Made by a program: the position numbers and the translations under genes
Assembly (NCBI GenBank): GCA_951812925.1
Contig: OX638369.1
Span: 64,060,228-64,124,227, forward strand
Origin: Calliopum simillimum
Lineage: Eukaryota; Arthropoda; Insecta; Diptera; Lauxaniidae
Direction: 5' to 3'
Length of the DNA stretch: 64,000 nucleotides
Shown: positions 55,222 through 64,000 of the stretch, piece by piece
How positions within the stretch are numbered: position 1 is the first letter of the stretch
Layout: every line of letters begins with the position of its first letter
The notes under the pieces: generated by a model
Databases searched by the model: none
Told to the model about the DNA's origin: nothing
What the model saw: only the letters and a program-made list of their open reading frames with translations

Positions 55222-55850
55222 TTGGACAGTTCCGGATCATTATTTTGGAGCAATTTTTTTCGGTTAAAATTCACAACGAAACAACAATTTAATCGGTTTA
55301 TCCAGCTCATGCAAGAGCACCAAGATATTGCATGCGGTAAGCTTCAATTTGGTTTCAGTAAAAATTTGCTTAAAGAAAAATGGGAGCAGTTTACACTTGA
55401 GCCGAATAGTATGGGACTACCAATAAGGATAGCTTTGACAAAGGGTTTGTGAATTTATTGAAAAAAATGATATTGTGCATTTGTTAAATGTTTATTGTTT
55501 ACAGGTATGGATAAGTTATAAGGCGAAGTTGAAGATGAAACTGGCCAATAATATTCTCGCGACAGGAGGTGGTCCATCGCAGGAATTGTCCTTAACCCCA
55601 TTAGAGGAAAGTGTCACCCACTTGTGCAAATGACAAGGCAAATCGTTCCATCTGAACAAGACTTTGTCGTGAGAAGCGAGTACCACAGCCACAACAGACC
55701 CACCTAAGCTCCACGCTAGCGAAGAAATGCAAATACACCTGAAAATGAGCGGCTTATGATTTTAAGGGAACAGGCAACAACTCAAACAAATCTACTGAAG
55801 GCGGTCACGCAGCTCGAAAAAAACAATTTTATAAAATTTACGAAGTGAAT
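55222..55850 (+). pseudogene. zeste-type Myb/SANT DNA-binding protein relic with a short intron
   Basis: The first part (frame from 55222) reads FTTKQQFNRFIQLMQEHQDI, then WEQFTLEPNSMGLPIRIALT. After a 60-base gap ending in TTTACAG (55504) it continues VWISYKAKLKMKLANNILAT, then GGGPSQELSLTPLEE. The W-x-x-L...VW-x-x-x-K...ATGGGP...LE order is that of the zeste-like Myb/SANT domain. The gap looks like a 60-nt insect intron, but the GT at 55445 and the acceptor do not join in phase, so a base has been lost or the splice is decayed. A stop follows (TGA near 55633). A further frame carries ENERLMILREQATTQTNLLK, a typical C-terminal coiled coil, ending near an AATAAA at 55849. Such proteins are host regulators or partners of Harbinger-type transposons. 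Confidence 0.6.
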
Positions 55851-57225
55851 AAAGAATTTTCCTGCAATCAAAAAAAAAAGACGCCTGTGTAAGAAAAAAA
55901 AAAAAAAAAAAAAAAAATAAATAAATCAAGCCAGCGAGCTACATACCTTAAAATGAAGAATTATTTACAAATTTACGCTTGTTTATGGAGTAATATAGTT
56001 GTCTCTTTTTAACTAATAATAATTGCGCACATAAAAATAGAGAAAAGTATTTGACATTAGTTAGATCTCGAAATTGCAACTTGGCATCACTATTGAAAAA
56101 GTAACTAAAAATAATATATGTATGTTCGCATTGTCCAATAAAATTTCCGATTTGTCTCTCGACCAGAAATGAAATGGTATTTCACTTCTATTCGCAATAG
56201 AGGCCTTAAACATTTCTGCGTATTGCCACACTCTACAACACGAGTCGTAAGTCAGTTAACTCTAACTCTATTGTATATGCTATGGCACCCATTAACGCTG
56301 ACCACATGGTATAAACAATGGCCTCCACGATTTCCTGGTTGCTATTCTGAACTGTAATGACGATAAGTAAAGCAAGCTGCGGGCTTTCGGGGAAAGTCTT
56401 AGCGACACTTGCTGGTAGAGCCGTTCTGGTCCAACTATAGGCCGTTTTCCTGTGGACAGGGCTCTACTCTCCACTATCGTCAAATAAACAATAATTCAAA
56501 CACAATGGAAACTTTGTCTTCAAGTGGAATGCGAGCCTTGTCACGAAATCCACTTCTGCGGCAGCATGCACATCATAATTAGTGGTACAAAACTCACGTT
56601 CAGCTGAAGATATTATTAACTATAGTGTTGAAACCGCACCCTTATTCTTTACAAGGAGCAAAAAGGAATACGAAAGGTATGCTGTTAGGTGAACCCGCTT
56701 TGAACCCTATTTGAAATATGTATGTAAAAATTTCAAACAAAAATTTTCAGTCAAAGCAAAACGCAATATCGGCAATCTATAGTCATCGAAAAGTCATTTT
56801 AATTTTTTTTAGTACAATGGTGTGAGGTTCACTCGCTGTGAATCCCATTTCAACCTTCTTCTTCTTTGCAATACTTTAGAAAAAAAAAACAGGTTTTTAG
56901 CTTCTACTGAAAATTCATCTTTGTGGCATATATTGCGTTTTGATTTGGACGTCCTCTATTCAAGAAGAAGCATTAGCACTGAATTGTGACTAAAGTTAGG
57001 TTTTGGTTGAAATACTTATCTTTTGGTAAGTGTGGGGCATTACGGGTTTTTTGTGCAGTTTTCGTCCGCATTTTTTCTCAGTGCTCGGAGACTTCTCTGG
57101 TCATATCCAAAAATTATTTTCGACCTTTACCCGATAACGCACAAGACAAGATACATACGAGATTTGGATTGGTACTGGTACGTGTTGGTACTCATAAATT
57201 AAATGGAATGAACTTTCCATAAATG
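55851..57225. other. non-coding stretch with A-tract and a lone minisatellite unit
   Basis: A-tract at about 55891-55918. A single unit related to the 107-bp minisatellite appears in complement at about 57090-57130 (CTCTGGTCATATCCAAAA, TTTTCGACCTTTACCC). The open frame on minus at 56292-56483 is unrecognised and uncalled. Confidence 0.45.
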
Positions 57226-58639
57226 TAGGGTTGCCAGCTTAAATTACGGAAAAGGAGGACGACAAGCAATGAAAAAGAGGACAAATACAAAAATAGTTTA
57301 TTAAACAAAAAAATTTCTTTATTGGTTTAAAACAAGAAAAAACAAATACAAATTCATTTAAACAATAACTGAATTTATCTTCAGGTGGCTAGAAACCCGC
57401 TAGTTAATAATTACTTCTGATAGCGTAACAAGAATTGGCTGCACCATTTCGGATTTCGCTGAAATTTGGTACATGGTTTCGTATCAGGCCGGTACCAATA
57501 AAATTGAAAAAAAAAGTTTCCACTTTTTTTATTTTGTTAATTTTGGAGGGTTGGAAAAAGTTGCCAAAAAACTACAAACACTGCGTCCATAAGTTGGACA
57601 TTACTTAACCAATTTTCATGTTCAGACCAATTTTGGAAAGGTAGTGAATCAATGCTAAAGATTTGTCAATTCTTAATATTTTTGCATTTTTGGAGTTATT
57701 CACTTCAGAATTTCGTCAAAATGTCAATTTTGATCTCTGACAAATAAAGTATGGCTTTGTCAGACAGCGTTACATATCGATACCTTAGAGCGCTATAGTC
57801 CTATCTCCACTTTTTGCGATTTTGAGATTTTTGCACTTATGGTATCATTGTGTCTTCTTTACCATGTGGAAAAGTATGTGATGTCAAAATACTACTAAAA
57901 CAACAAAATATTTGAAAATTAAGAAAAATCCTAACTCCAAACTGTATTTTTTTTAGAAAGCGCTACGTCCTATCTCCACTGAATATTCAAATAAATCCCA
58001 TTTTTAAGAAATTTTTTTCGTTTTTTAATGTTTTCTTCGCGTTCTATGACTTTTTACGACATGTTAGTGAACAAATTTTGCTACACCCCAGGGGTGACCT
58101 TTGTATGTCGGAACCGAAAATTAAAAAAAAAAAAAAAAAAATTTCGTTTTTTTCGTGTTTTATTCGCGCTTCATGACTCTTGACGACATTTTAGTGGAAA
58201 AATTTCATAAATTTTACTAAATGTATCGTTTATTTTAATAGTGGTACAATTCTATATAAGGGCAAAAGTAATGACGTACTATAAATTGGCTGGGATTTCG
58301 TTACAAATCAATCAAATTGGTTAAAACCATTAAATTATATTAAAATATATTATAGGTAAAATTATTGCATGTATCGTTATATCAAATTGGCAGCCTATTC
58401 CACTGTTTGAAATCTTCTTTTTGCATTTCCCAACAATTAAAAAAATGGAGATAGGACTATAGCGCTCTAAGGTATCGATATATTTTTTTTCGTTCACATG
58501 CAAAAAATACAAATAAAAAGTTTCATTAAAAAATACATTAACGGAATCCAGGACGTTAAATTTACACCGAACACAAACAATAAGCCGGGATGCACCTAAA
58601 GCCCGGTGTCCGGGAAAAAGAGGACGAATGGCAGCGCTA
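57226..58639. mobile_element. candidate hAT-like element, 1.4 kb
   Basis: The left end TAGGGTTGCCAGC and the right end in complement (TAGCGCTGCCATTCG) agree at TAG-G-TGCCA. The flanks CATAAATG and CATAAGTT agree at six of eight positions, as for a decayed 8-bp duplication. Inside, near-complementary GAGGAC motifs lie close to both ends, and an inverted repeat (57777-57810 against 58445-58480, GAGCGCTATAGTCCTATCTC) encloses a 700-bp core. No transposase frame is present. Confidence 0.4.
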
Positions 58640-60260
58640 CATAAGTTAAAATTTCCAAACTCTCTAAAAAACTAAATTTTTCTCATTGCGATTTCTGATA
58701 ATATGAAATTCATTCACTTCCTTTTGAAATAATGAACTTGCACAAGCATCACTTAACACAAAACAGTTTCGTTTTTTCGTTATGTCTTAGACAAAACTTT
58801 GCTTCTTGATTCGACAGTGAGCAAACAATCAAATTGCAATTATTTGCGGCAACTCGACCATCAAGCATGGAAGCCACAAACAAATAAAGAAGAAAACAAA
58901 AACAAACAAAACAATACTCGTAGCAAGCGGAAGTAGTTGCCGCCATTAAATATTCATTGTGAGTGTGCCTTGCAGCTTATCATGACCAACCTGAAAATTT
59001 GTTGTGCAAGGACACTCACAACACGAAAACTTACATAAAAAAATCAAAAGCTTTTCAACACGATGAAAGCTTTTCATGTGCTCTCTCAATTTTCACGGGT
59101 ACATTCATATATAACATGCCCTGTCTTTTTGTTGAGCGAAGTTGTAGGGGTGTTTCAATTGAAATGCCACGTTTTAATTCTGGTCTCAAATTAACCATGG
59201 GTTATTACAAGTTAGAGCCTCAAGGATTCTTTCGTTTTAAGTGCTTTATTTGCAGCTGTAAACAAATGTTGACTTTTCGTACAACTGCTTGAAGCGCTTT
59301 AGACGAGTTGAGACTTACATAGATCAAATTGCGAATGAAAAAATTTGCTCTCCATATTTTTGTAGAGACTTCTTTATGTTACGAGCATTTTAAAGTTGGC
59401 CATAGGATATCTGATATGCATATTTTCTGATACCAGGATAGATAGATTTTATATGCACTTCATTTTGTATTAGTAATAGGACCATCATTTCCTCAGGTCG
59501 CCTTTTTTTTACGCCTTCTGTGTAAACAGCGAGTCACTTAGTACTGTGTAAAAAATTCACTCAGCAATGTGTCAAACTACCTCCAATACTTAGAAATGGT
59601 GAAAAATTTTCAGATTAAATAATTCAAGTTGTTAGTTTAGGGTTTCAACAATCATGGATTTATATTTGCCCTTACCGCCGAAAAGACTTAACCGATAAGA
59701 TTTTGGATTTTTGTTTTTTGAAATCCATAATTAAACCGTTACTTACAGTGGATTATAGTCTTTCATTTTGCATGGTAAAAATTGGCCATATGACGACTTT
59801 GAAATTTTAATTAATTCCAGCTAATAGTAATAAAAGTAATCAAAGTTGATATACGGTATATAATATGGGATAGTCCACATTACCCGAGTACATCACTTTT
59901 TTGAAATAATCTTTAGGGGTATTCACAATCTGGAGTAGCGTCCTGCGTAACAGAGTAATAGGGTAACAGTGCACAACCCCAACAACAAAATATATGTAAG
60001 TTACTCTGTTACTCTTTTACCCTTTTAGTCAAGCTATTTTCTAGTGTAAAATAATCTTACTCTTTTGCCTTTTTTTACTGTTGATTTTTTTTAATTGAAC
60101 TTTTAGTCATATATTTGCAAAGATCGATTTACATATAAATCTATCAATGCATTTTTCTAACACATAATTATGAAAAATCAAGGAACGGATTAAAAACAAT
60201 TTTCAATATATAAAATGTCATTAAGTAACACACTTAAAAATTCTTAAAATTTTTTTACTA
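58640..60260. other. non-coding stretch, nothing firmly recognised
   Basis: An open frame on + at 58963-59292 (109 codons, several Cys residues near its end) has no recognised relative and weak protein character, so I do not call it a gene. TAGTCCACATTACCC at 59871 recurs at 62117. Confidence 0.4.
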
Positions 60261-61611
60261 CCCAGCAGAAAATTTGATCATCCAAACATTGCTGTTTGGC
60301 ACATTCCTTTCGTTGCTCGAATCATTCCATTGCCACATCAGAAAACACTTTCCTTTTATTCAGCGCTGGCCGCTCATCGTATCATTCCTTTGTTGGCTTC
60401 TACAAGAAGGTGCAATCGGAATAGTCGGGGATCGGGTTTCTTCTTTTTGGCTATGGAAAACGAATGTGTGTCTTTGAATTTCTTTGCGATAAAACATCAT
60501 TTTATGCCTTCCATTGGTAGGCGCAATCTGAACAAAACATAATTTTGTGCCTTCGATAGGAAGGCGCAGTATGAACGAAACATCATTTTGTGCCTTCGAT
60601 CGGAAGGCGCAATCTGAACAGAACATCATTTTCTGACTTCGATTGGAAGGCGCAATCTGAACAGAACATCATTTTGTGCCTTCGATCGGAAGGCGCAATC
60701 TGAACAGAACATCATTTTGTGCCTTTAAACGGAAGGCGCAATCTGAACAGAACATCATTTTGTGCCTTTAAACGGAAGGCGCAATCTGAACAGAACATCA
60801 TTTTGTGCCTTCGATCGGGAGGCGCAATCTGAACAGAACATCATTTTGTGCCTTCGATCGGAAGGCGCAATCTGAACAGAACATCATTTTGTGACTTCGA
60901 TCGGAAGGCGCAATCTGAACAGAACATCATTTTGTGCCTTCGATCGGAAGGCGTAGTATGAACAGAACATTATTTTATGCCTTCGATTGGAAGGCGCAAT
61001 CTGAACAGCCGCAAATGAATAAAAAACTTCCATTTTTAGAAAATTAAATGTATTTGTTGAAGACCACAAGAAAAATTATATTAAATTCATCATAGCAAAT
61101 TTAAATTAATTGTGCTTCACGTTCAATATTCGTGTGTCAGATGTATGATTAGTAGTTGTAGCCTTATTTTCTGAATTCTTCTGAAATGGGAAATGTTATT
61201 AATTGCATTGCTCTTACAAAGAAATATTTGTTCTTTCTTACGAAAAATTGCATAATTTAGCGCCGAATACTTTATGAATGATTTGTTGCCGTTTACGCCG
61301 TTATAAATAATTTTATTCAGAAATAGTAAAATATTTTCTTATTATTATATTGAAATAAATTTTCCTTCGCTACAAAACACAAATAAGAAAATAAAATAAA
61401 ATCCATGGAAACAATAAAATTACTGAAATGAAAATAAAAATACGAGCGCATTCGGTTACTGAAATAATCCCGAAATCAAACGAAAACATTGTGTACATCG
61501 TTTTTGAGCTTCTTAATCAATCCGAAAAGGAGTAGTTCGTTTTTTCACTACTTTTCGGAACATCCAACGATTACTCCACTTCTGAAGATGTTCGTTTTAT
61601 TTTCTGCTGGG
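60261..61611. mobile_element. candidate element with CCCAGCAGAAAAT ends carrying a minisatellite
   Basis: CCCAGCAGAAAAT at the left and its exact complement at the right are both flanked by TA (60259-60260 and 61612-61613). Terminal identity is only about 13 bp. The interior has no transposase but contains the 43-bp array. Non-autonomous elements with a central tandem array are known in flies, but the superfamily is not identifiable from these ends alone. Confidence 0.5.
60491..61011. repeat. 43-bp minisatellite, about 12 units, each with a hairpin
   Basis: The unit is CATCATTTTGTGCCTTCGAT plus CGGAAGGCGCAATCTGAACA plus GAA. GCCTTC and GAAGGC pair as a 6-bp stem over a 5-base loop in almost every unit, and loop variants (GATCG, TAAACG, GATTG) leave the stem intact. 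A degenerate outlying unit is near 60391. Frames through the array are repeat artefacts. Confidence 0.9.
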
Positions 61612-61613
61612 TA

Positions 61614-62389
61614 TTTCTATAAAAACGTTAGAACTTGTTTACTATTGAGAGACAATTTTCGTTCATCTAAAATAAAAATTAGAATGAAAGCAAAATATTC
61701 ATTTAAAAAAATTTTTTTTTTGTTGTCAACTGAAATTATTTTGATAAACAAAAAAAAAATGTACGTGCAAAAGTGTTGAGTATGCTCTCAAGTGAATAAC
61801 TCTATTGATTATATAAAAGAAACGTAAAATCAGACTTGCTTATGCAATTTTTCATTGAATTCCACAGTTGCATCAGATTTATTTGAATTTTAGAAAACAG
61901 AGTTCTGAGAAAGTTATTTAGTTATTCACAGCGTACTAAAAATAAGTCAACTTGACCTCACAGCATATGGTAAGAAATTACACGAGTGTAATTGAATAAT
62001 GAATAAGCCGTAGAGTGTAAAAGATATGTTTTTCGCTTTTTAATGTGTACAAATAATCCGAATTGTTGTACAGTCTTTAATATGAAAAATAAAAGTGTGC
62101 ACCATATTACCCGTATAGTCCACATTACCCTAAATTACTCTACTGGAGAACTTCACATCATCTATTCTAGTGGACCATTTTGCATCGGGCAAAATTTGTA
62201 GTGAGTTCGGTACATTCGTTTTTAAAATTTTGCAACGCTGCAGCATTTTTGAACAACGCCAAAAAAGTGATTGCACGTGGACAACATTCGGCTCAATCGT
62301 CACCAACTAAATTTTATGTGTGGGCACCACAAGGCGAATAAATCGCATACGGATTGAGACGGATAATGCAACTTTTCGCATTATCGTTA
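61614..62389. other. non-coding stretch, nothing recognised
   Basis: AT-rich. TAGTCCACATTACCC at 62117 is the second copy of the string at 59871. Otherwise featureless. Confidence 0.4.
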
Positions 62390-62870
62390 CCCGACTAGAA
62401 ATTTGCTTAGGCATGCCTTAAAATACATTAGGCCCTAATTGGGAAGCAATGGGGTTGGCCTAAATTAGGAATGCCTATTACTTGCCTAGTTAAGTAGGCT
62501 TTGGGTTTGCCCAAATTAAGTTTGCCTAATAAACGCCTAATGCGGTGGTCATAGTGATAAACGAACAGTTGCCGAATTTCGTTTGCCTAACGAAAACCTA
62601 ACGTGGGGGTCATAGTGATGAACAAACAGTTGCCTAGTTTCGGAATGCCTAACAATTGCCTAGTTAGGCAGGCTTAGGATATTCCTAAATTAGGTTTGCC
62701 TAATGAACGCCTAACGCGGGGGTCATAGTGATAAACGAACAGTTGCCTAGTTTCGGAATGCCTAGCATTTGCCTAGTTGGGAAGGCTTAAGATTTACCTT
62801 ATGAACGCCTAATGCGCTTGTAATAATGAAAAACGAGAATTTGCCGAATTTCGGTAAATCTGGGGAAAAA
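62390..62870. repeat. diverged GCCTA-rich tandem repeat
   Basis: Units of about 100-115 bp (one shortened to 65) contain ACGCCTAA(T/C)GCG, GGTCATAGTGATAAACGAAC, AGTTGCCTAGTTTCGG and the palindromic GCCTAGTTAGGC. About four units; starts near 62533, 62598, 62708 and 62806. No coding function. Confidence 0.7.
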
Positions 62871-64000
62871 GAAATGCGATATTAATGAGAACATTTGAAG
62901 CTGCTCCAAAATTAAATAATGTAAATGTACGAATAAAATGTTTGTTCTAATCTTTAAGATAATATATTATTAAAAACTTGATTATTACCACACGAACTTA
63001 AGATCATGACAGCTGTCATAGATTTTTTACCAGGGACTCCATTGTGAATTTTCTTTTTTCTACGTGCTTATACAAGCATATATAAAATGTCGTCTAAGAC
63101 ACAGCTACATATTTTTTATTTTCCTTTCGTGCCAAAAAACTCATTTGTTTCAAAATATTCTTAGGCCTTTTCCATTTTTATTTGTGGTGGTGGTTGGTAA
63201 TCGGTAGAACACCAAAAAATGTAAGATTCATGGGACGAACAACTTCTCTTAGTTCTGTTTTTAAAAAACTTACGGAGATATAGCCATCGGAAGATCGGGA
63301 TATGGCTTTATGAAAACCGGAACCTCTTGATAGAATTTGAAAATATTGGTGCCAAATGAATTTAATTCACTACAAATTTGGTTTACAAAAGTTTTAAATC
63401 CGAGTCATGATTTTCGAAATATGGCAAATTTTCGAACATTTTGACCAGTTTTTTTTTTTTTTTTTTGAAGCCTTTTTTTTAAGTCTATGCCATTTTAATT
63501 TGTTCGATATATATGTATTAGGAATGCCAATTTTTGGGCCTTTTGGCGAGCCCGAGATTTTCGGGATTAAAAATTGCAATCCCGAAATTATCCGAGTCGG
63601 TCTATCGCGTACGGTTTTTGAGATGTCCTTAACTAAAAGTTTAAAAAATATGATTTTTGAGGTTATATGGAGTATGCACGAAATTATTTTCTATTAAATG
63701 CAGCATCTCGTTCTATTCTTTAGCCGTGTTTTTTTTTTTTTGACGCGTATATAAAATTGTAATTTTCAAATTGCGATAACTTATGAATGGTGAGTCGTAC
63801 GATAAATAGTCCAAGTGTCTTTTTCAGGGAGAACCACATGCTCTACAAATAATTTTGATCTTTTGAAAAAATAATATTTAGATAAATAATAATTATTTAG
63901 AAGTTATTTAAAAAAAAGTGATTTTTTGCCGTTTATCGGCGCTTAACCAGTTTTTATAGAATAACTCCTAAAAGATAATTTTTTTAAATATAAAATGAAA
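62871..64000. other. non-coding stretch with foldback-arm-like sequence at the end
   Basis: CGGAGATATAGCCATCGG (63272) with AAGATCGGGATAT is identical to 33677. From about 63745 to the window edge the phrases AAATTGCGATAACTTATGAA, GAGTCGTACGATAAA, CATGCTCTACAAAT and TTTTTGCCGTTTATCGG resemble the arms of FB4 and probably belong to a further foldback element cut by the window end. Confidence 0.4.

Noticed and set aside
58963..59292. 109-codon frame as a small protein gene
   Set aside because: No homologue, domain or promoter context is recognisable, and low-complexity AT-rich DNA yields frames of this length by chance.
60491..61011. CRISPR-like regular spacing of 43-bp units
   Set aside because: There are no unique spacers: the whole unit repeats. 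The context is an insect genome, so this is a minisatellite.

Overview
The window is eukaryotic, AT-rich, and almost entirely transposable-element (TE) debris. I found no intact host gene. The element types suggest an insect, most likely a higher fly (Diptera) with a large, repeat-rich genome. They include a LOA-type non-LTR retrotransposon with an RNase H domain, Jockey-like gag/RT remains, Tc1-, hAT- and piggyBac-type DNA transposons, insect transposon-protein families and a zeste-type Myb domain. The species cannot be fixed from the sequence.

Layout. 1-8.6 kb: non-coding DNA carrying three large inverted-repeat (foldback) elements; the third contains four tiny TTAA-flanked hairpin units. 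9.0-25.0 kb: one decayed transposon-like gene on + is split into at least three pieces (about 9.1-9.7, 18.4-20.1 and 24.8-25.0 kb). The gap between the first two pieces is filled by a broken Jockey-like retrotransposon, a repeat block and a nearly intact LOA element (ORF1, then ORF2 with endonuclease, reverse transcriptase and RNase H, broken by a single TGA). The gap between the second and third pieces holds a 1.33 kb palindrome and a 107-bp minisatellite. 25-34 kb: a pogo-like end, a piggyBac transposase relic, a hAT element with an exact 8-bp target duplication that encodes only the C-terminal dimerisation region, a second hAT MITE, and a complete 1.6 kb Tc1-type element with a broken transposase. 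34-43 kb: a 1.6 kb palindrome, a dispersed repeat, and a pseudogene of the ribosome-biogenesis gene MAK16. 43-51 kb: a 1.1 kb element built of GGGGATTATGTCCG motifs with a 10-bp target duplication, one non-LTR reverse transcriptase inserted inside another, a tandemly repeated dispersed repeat, and another palindrome. 51-64 kb: a lone palindrome arm, a relic of an insect TE protein, a hAT MITE with a perfect 8-bp duplication, a zeste-like Myb gene relic, two further candidate elements (one carrying a 43-bp hairpin minisatellite), and simple repeats.

Nothing here forms a pathway or operon. The organising principle is nested insertion, and the window can be read as an insertion history. The most unusual features are the density of kilobase-scale palindromes (six, plus one half copy, in 64 kb), the split transposon gene with a possible peptidase-like C-terminus, and the GGGGATTATGTCCG element. 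All calls come from reading the sequence by eye; no alignment or database search was run.
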